The notes under the pieces are model-generated. The model was not told the DNA's origin. It was given only the letters and a program-made list of their open reading frames with translations, and did not search any database. From the NCBI GenBank assembly GCA_965222825.1, contig OZ244964.1:992001-1056000 (forward strand): a stretch of 64,000 nucleotides of DNA, given 5' to 3'. How positions within the stretch are numbered: position 1 is the stretch's first letter; each line of letters begins with the position of its first letter. The translations under genes and the position numbers were made by a program. This stretch comes from G965207335 sp965222825. GTDB lineage: Bacteria > Pseudomonadota > Gammaproteobacteria > PS1 > Pseudothioglobaceae. Positions 63,474 to 64,000 of the stretch are shown piece by piece.

Positions 63474-64000
63474 TAGCCAAACCTCCCAGTTATATAATTT
63501 TCTGTTAGCCTATGCATAGGGTTAGTAAACACGGTATCAGTGTTATTAACCTCTACTAACCTACCTAAATGAAAATACGCTGTCCTATCTGATATTCTAG
63601 CCGCTTGTTGCATAGAATGAGTAACTATTACAATGGTATAAGATGACTTTAATTCGTGCATTAACTCTTCTATGGTTGCTGTTGCTATTGGGTCTAATGC
63701 CGATGTTGGCTCATCCATTAAAATAATATCCGGACTAATAGCTATAGTTCTAGCAATACATAGTCTTTGTTGCTGTCCGCCTGATAATCCAGTGCCAGGC
63801 TTATCTAGCCTATCCTTAGCTTCTTTCCATAAACCTACTTTTTGTAAACTATGCTGAACAATGCTATCAAGTTCAGCCTTAGTTTTTGCTAAGCCGTGTA
63901 ACCTAGGGCCATAGGCTACATTATCATAAATAGACTTAGGAAATGGATTGGGCTTTTGAAATACCATGCCAATATTTACCCTTAATAATACTGGGTCTAA
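63473..64000 (-). CDS. pstB: Phosphate ABC transporter ATP-binding protein PstB (partial)
   Basis: ATPase of the PstSCAB phosphate importer. The window holds the C-terminal 176 residues; the frame stays open to 64000, and the Met at 63967 is not the true start since LDPVLLRVNIG precedes it. Present: VFQKPNPFPKSIYDNVAYGPRLHG (in part), signature LSGGQQQRLCIARTIA, Walker B IILMDEPTSALDP and the switch His in IVIVTHSMQQA. Walker A lies beyond the edge. Confidence 0.97.
   Translation of the reverse strand, partial: LDPVLLRVNIGMVFQKPNPFPKSIYDNVAYGPRLHGLAKTKAELDSIVQHSLQKVGLWKEAKDRLDKPGTGLSGGQQQRLCIARTIAISPDIILMDEPTSALDPIATATIEELMHELKSSYTIVIVTHSMQQAARISDRTAYFHLGRLVEVNNTDTVFTNPMHRLTENYITGRFG

Noticed and set aside
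1..64000. tRNA or rRNA genes
   Set aside because: I looked in the gaps for a T-loop GGTTCGAATCC-like motif with a 3' acceptor pair and saw none; a tRNA scan could still find one I missed.

Overview
The window reads as a low-GC gammaproteobacterial chromosome carrying mostly housekeeping genes. The complete 14-gene nuo operon with separate nuoC and nuoD, the dnaA-dnaN-gyrB block, the atpIBEFHAGDC operon, SlpA, IspH and IbaG-type BolA proteins all fit that group. The strong A+T bias, missing recF, a lipoprotein carbonic anhydrase and many selfish modules resemble sulfur-oxidising SUP05/Thioglobus-type bacteria or their animal symbionts. That placement is an inference from memory of gene content; no 16S or phylogeny is available here. 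No rRNA, tRNA or CRISPR array was seen.

Layout. 1-3.2 kb: partial coaBC and ribD (minus), then recA and recX (plus). 3.2-25.9 kb: nuoA to nuoN in canonical order on the plus strand. The junctions between nuo genes are filled with accessory genes in the same orientation: an adenine methylase with a putative endonuclease (C/D), a second adenine methylase with a 73-aa partner and an MNT/HEPN pair (D/E), a stress-protein-like gene (E/F), an HI0074-type/MNT pair (F/G), a ribbon-helix-helix/RelE pair (G/H), a DUF3565-like gene (I/J) and an endonuclease with a C5-cytosine methylase (K/L). No nuo gene is broken. 26-28.1 kb: carbonic anhydrase, then three tandem paralogues that look like RiPP precursors with a nitrile-hydratase-like (NHLP) leader and Gly/Ser/Thr/Ala/Val-rich cores. 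28.1-36.3 kb: a mixed-strand surface-glycan and accessory region (galE, RelE-type toxin-antitoxin, two glycosyltransferases, methyltransferase, PIG-L deacetylase, pseB-like dehydratase, TolC-like protein). 36.3-54.8 kb: a minus-strand housekeeping block (gltB, ATP synthase operon with one extra membrane-protein gene, gyrB, dnaN, dnaA, bolA, ferredoxin-type reductase). 54.9-59 kb: trpA, accD, slpA, ispH and a PfkB-family kinase on plus. 59.5-64 kb: HIT protein, two unknown small proteins, ubiB, ibaG-like, phoU and partial pstB on minus, with a pair of ~205-bp inverted repeats bracketing HIT-ubiB.

How it works together. The nuo and atp operons give a complete respiratory NADH-to-ATP chain. The defence and addiction genes probably share the nuo transcript, which would tie them to an essential operon. 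The three NHLP-leader peptides have their own promoter-like region with a 14-bp palindrome, but no maturation or export enzyme is encoded beside them, so maturation in trans or a different role must be considered. A degenerate repeat family marks several of the accessory junctions.
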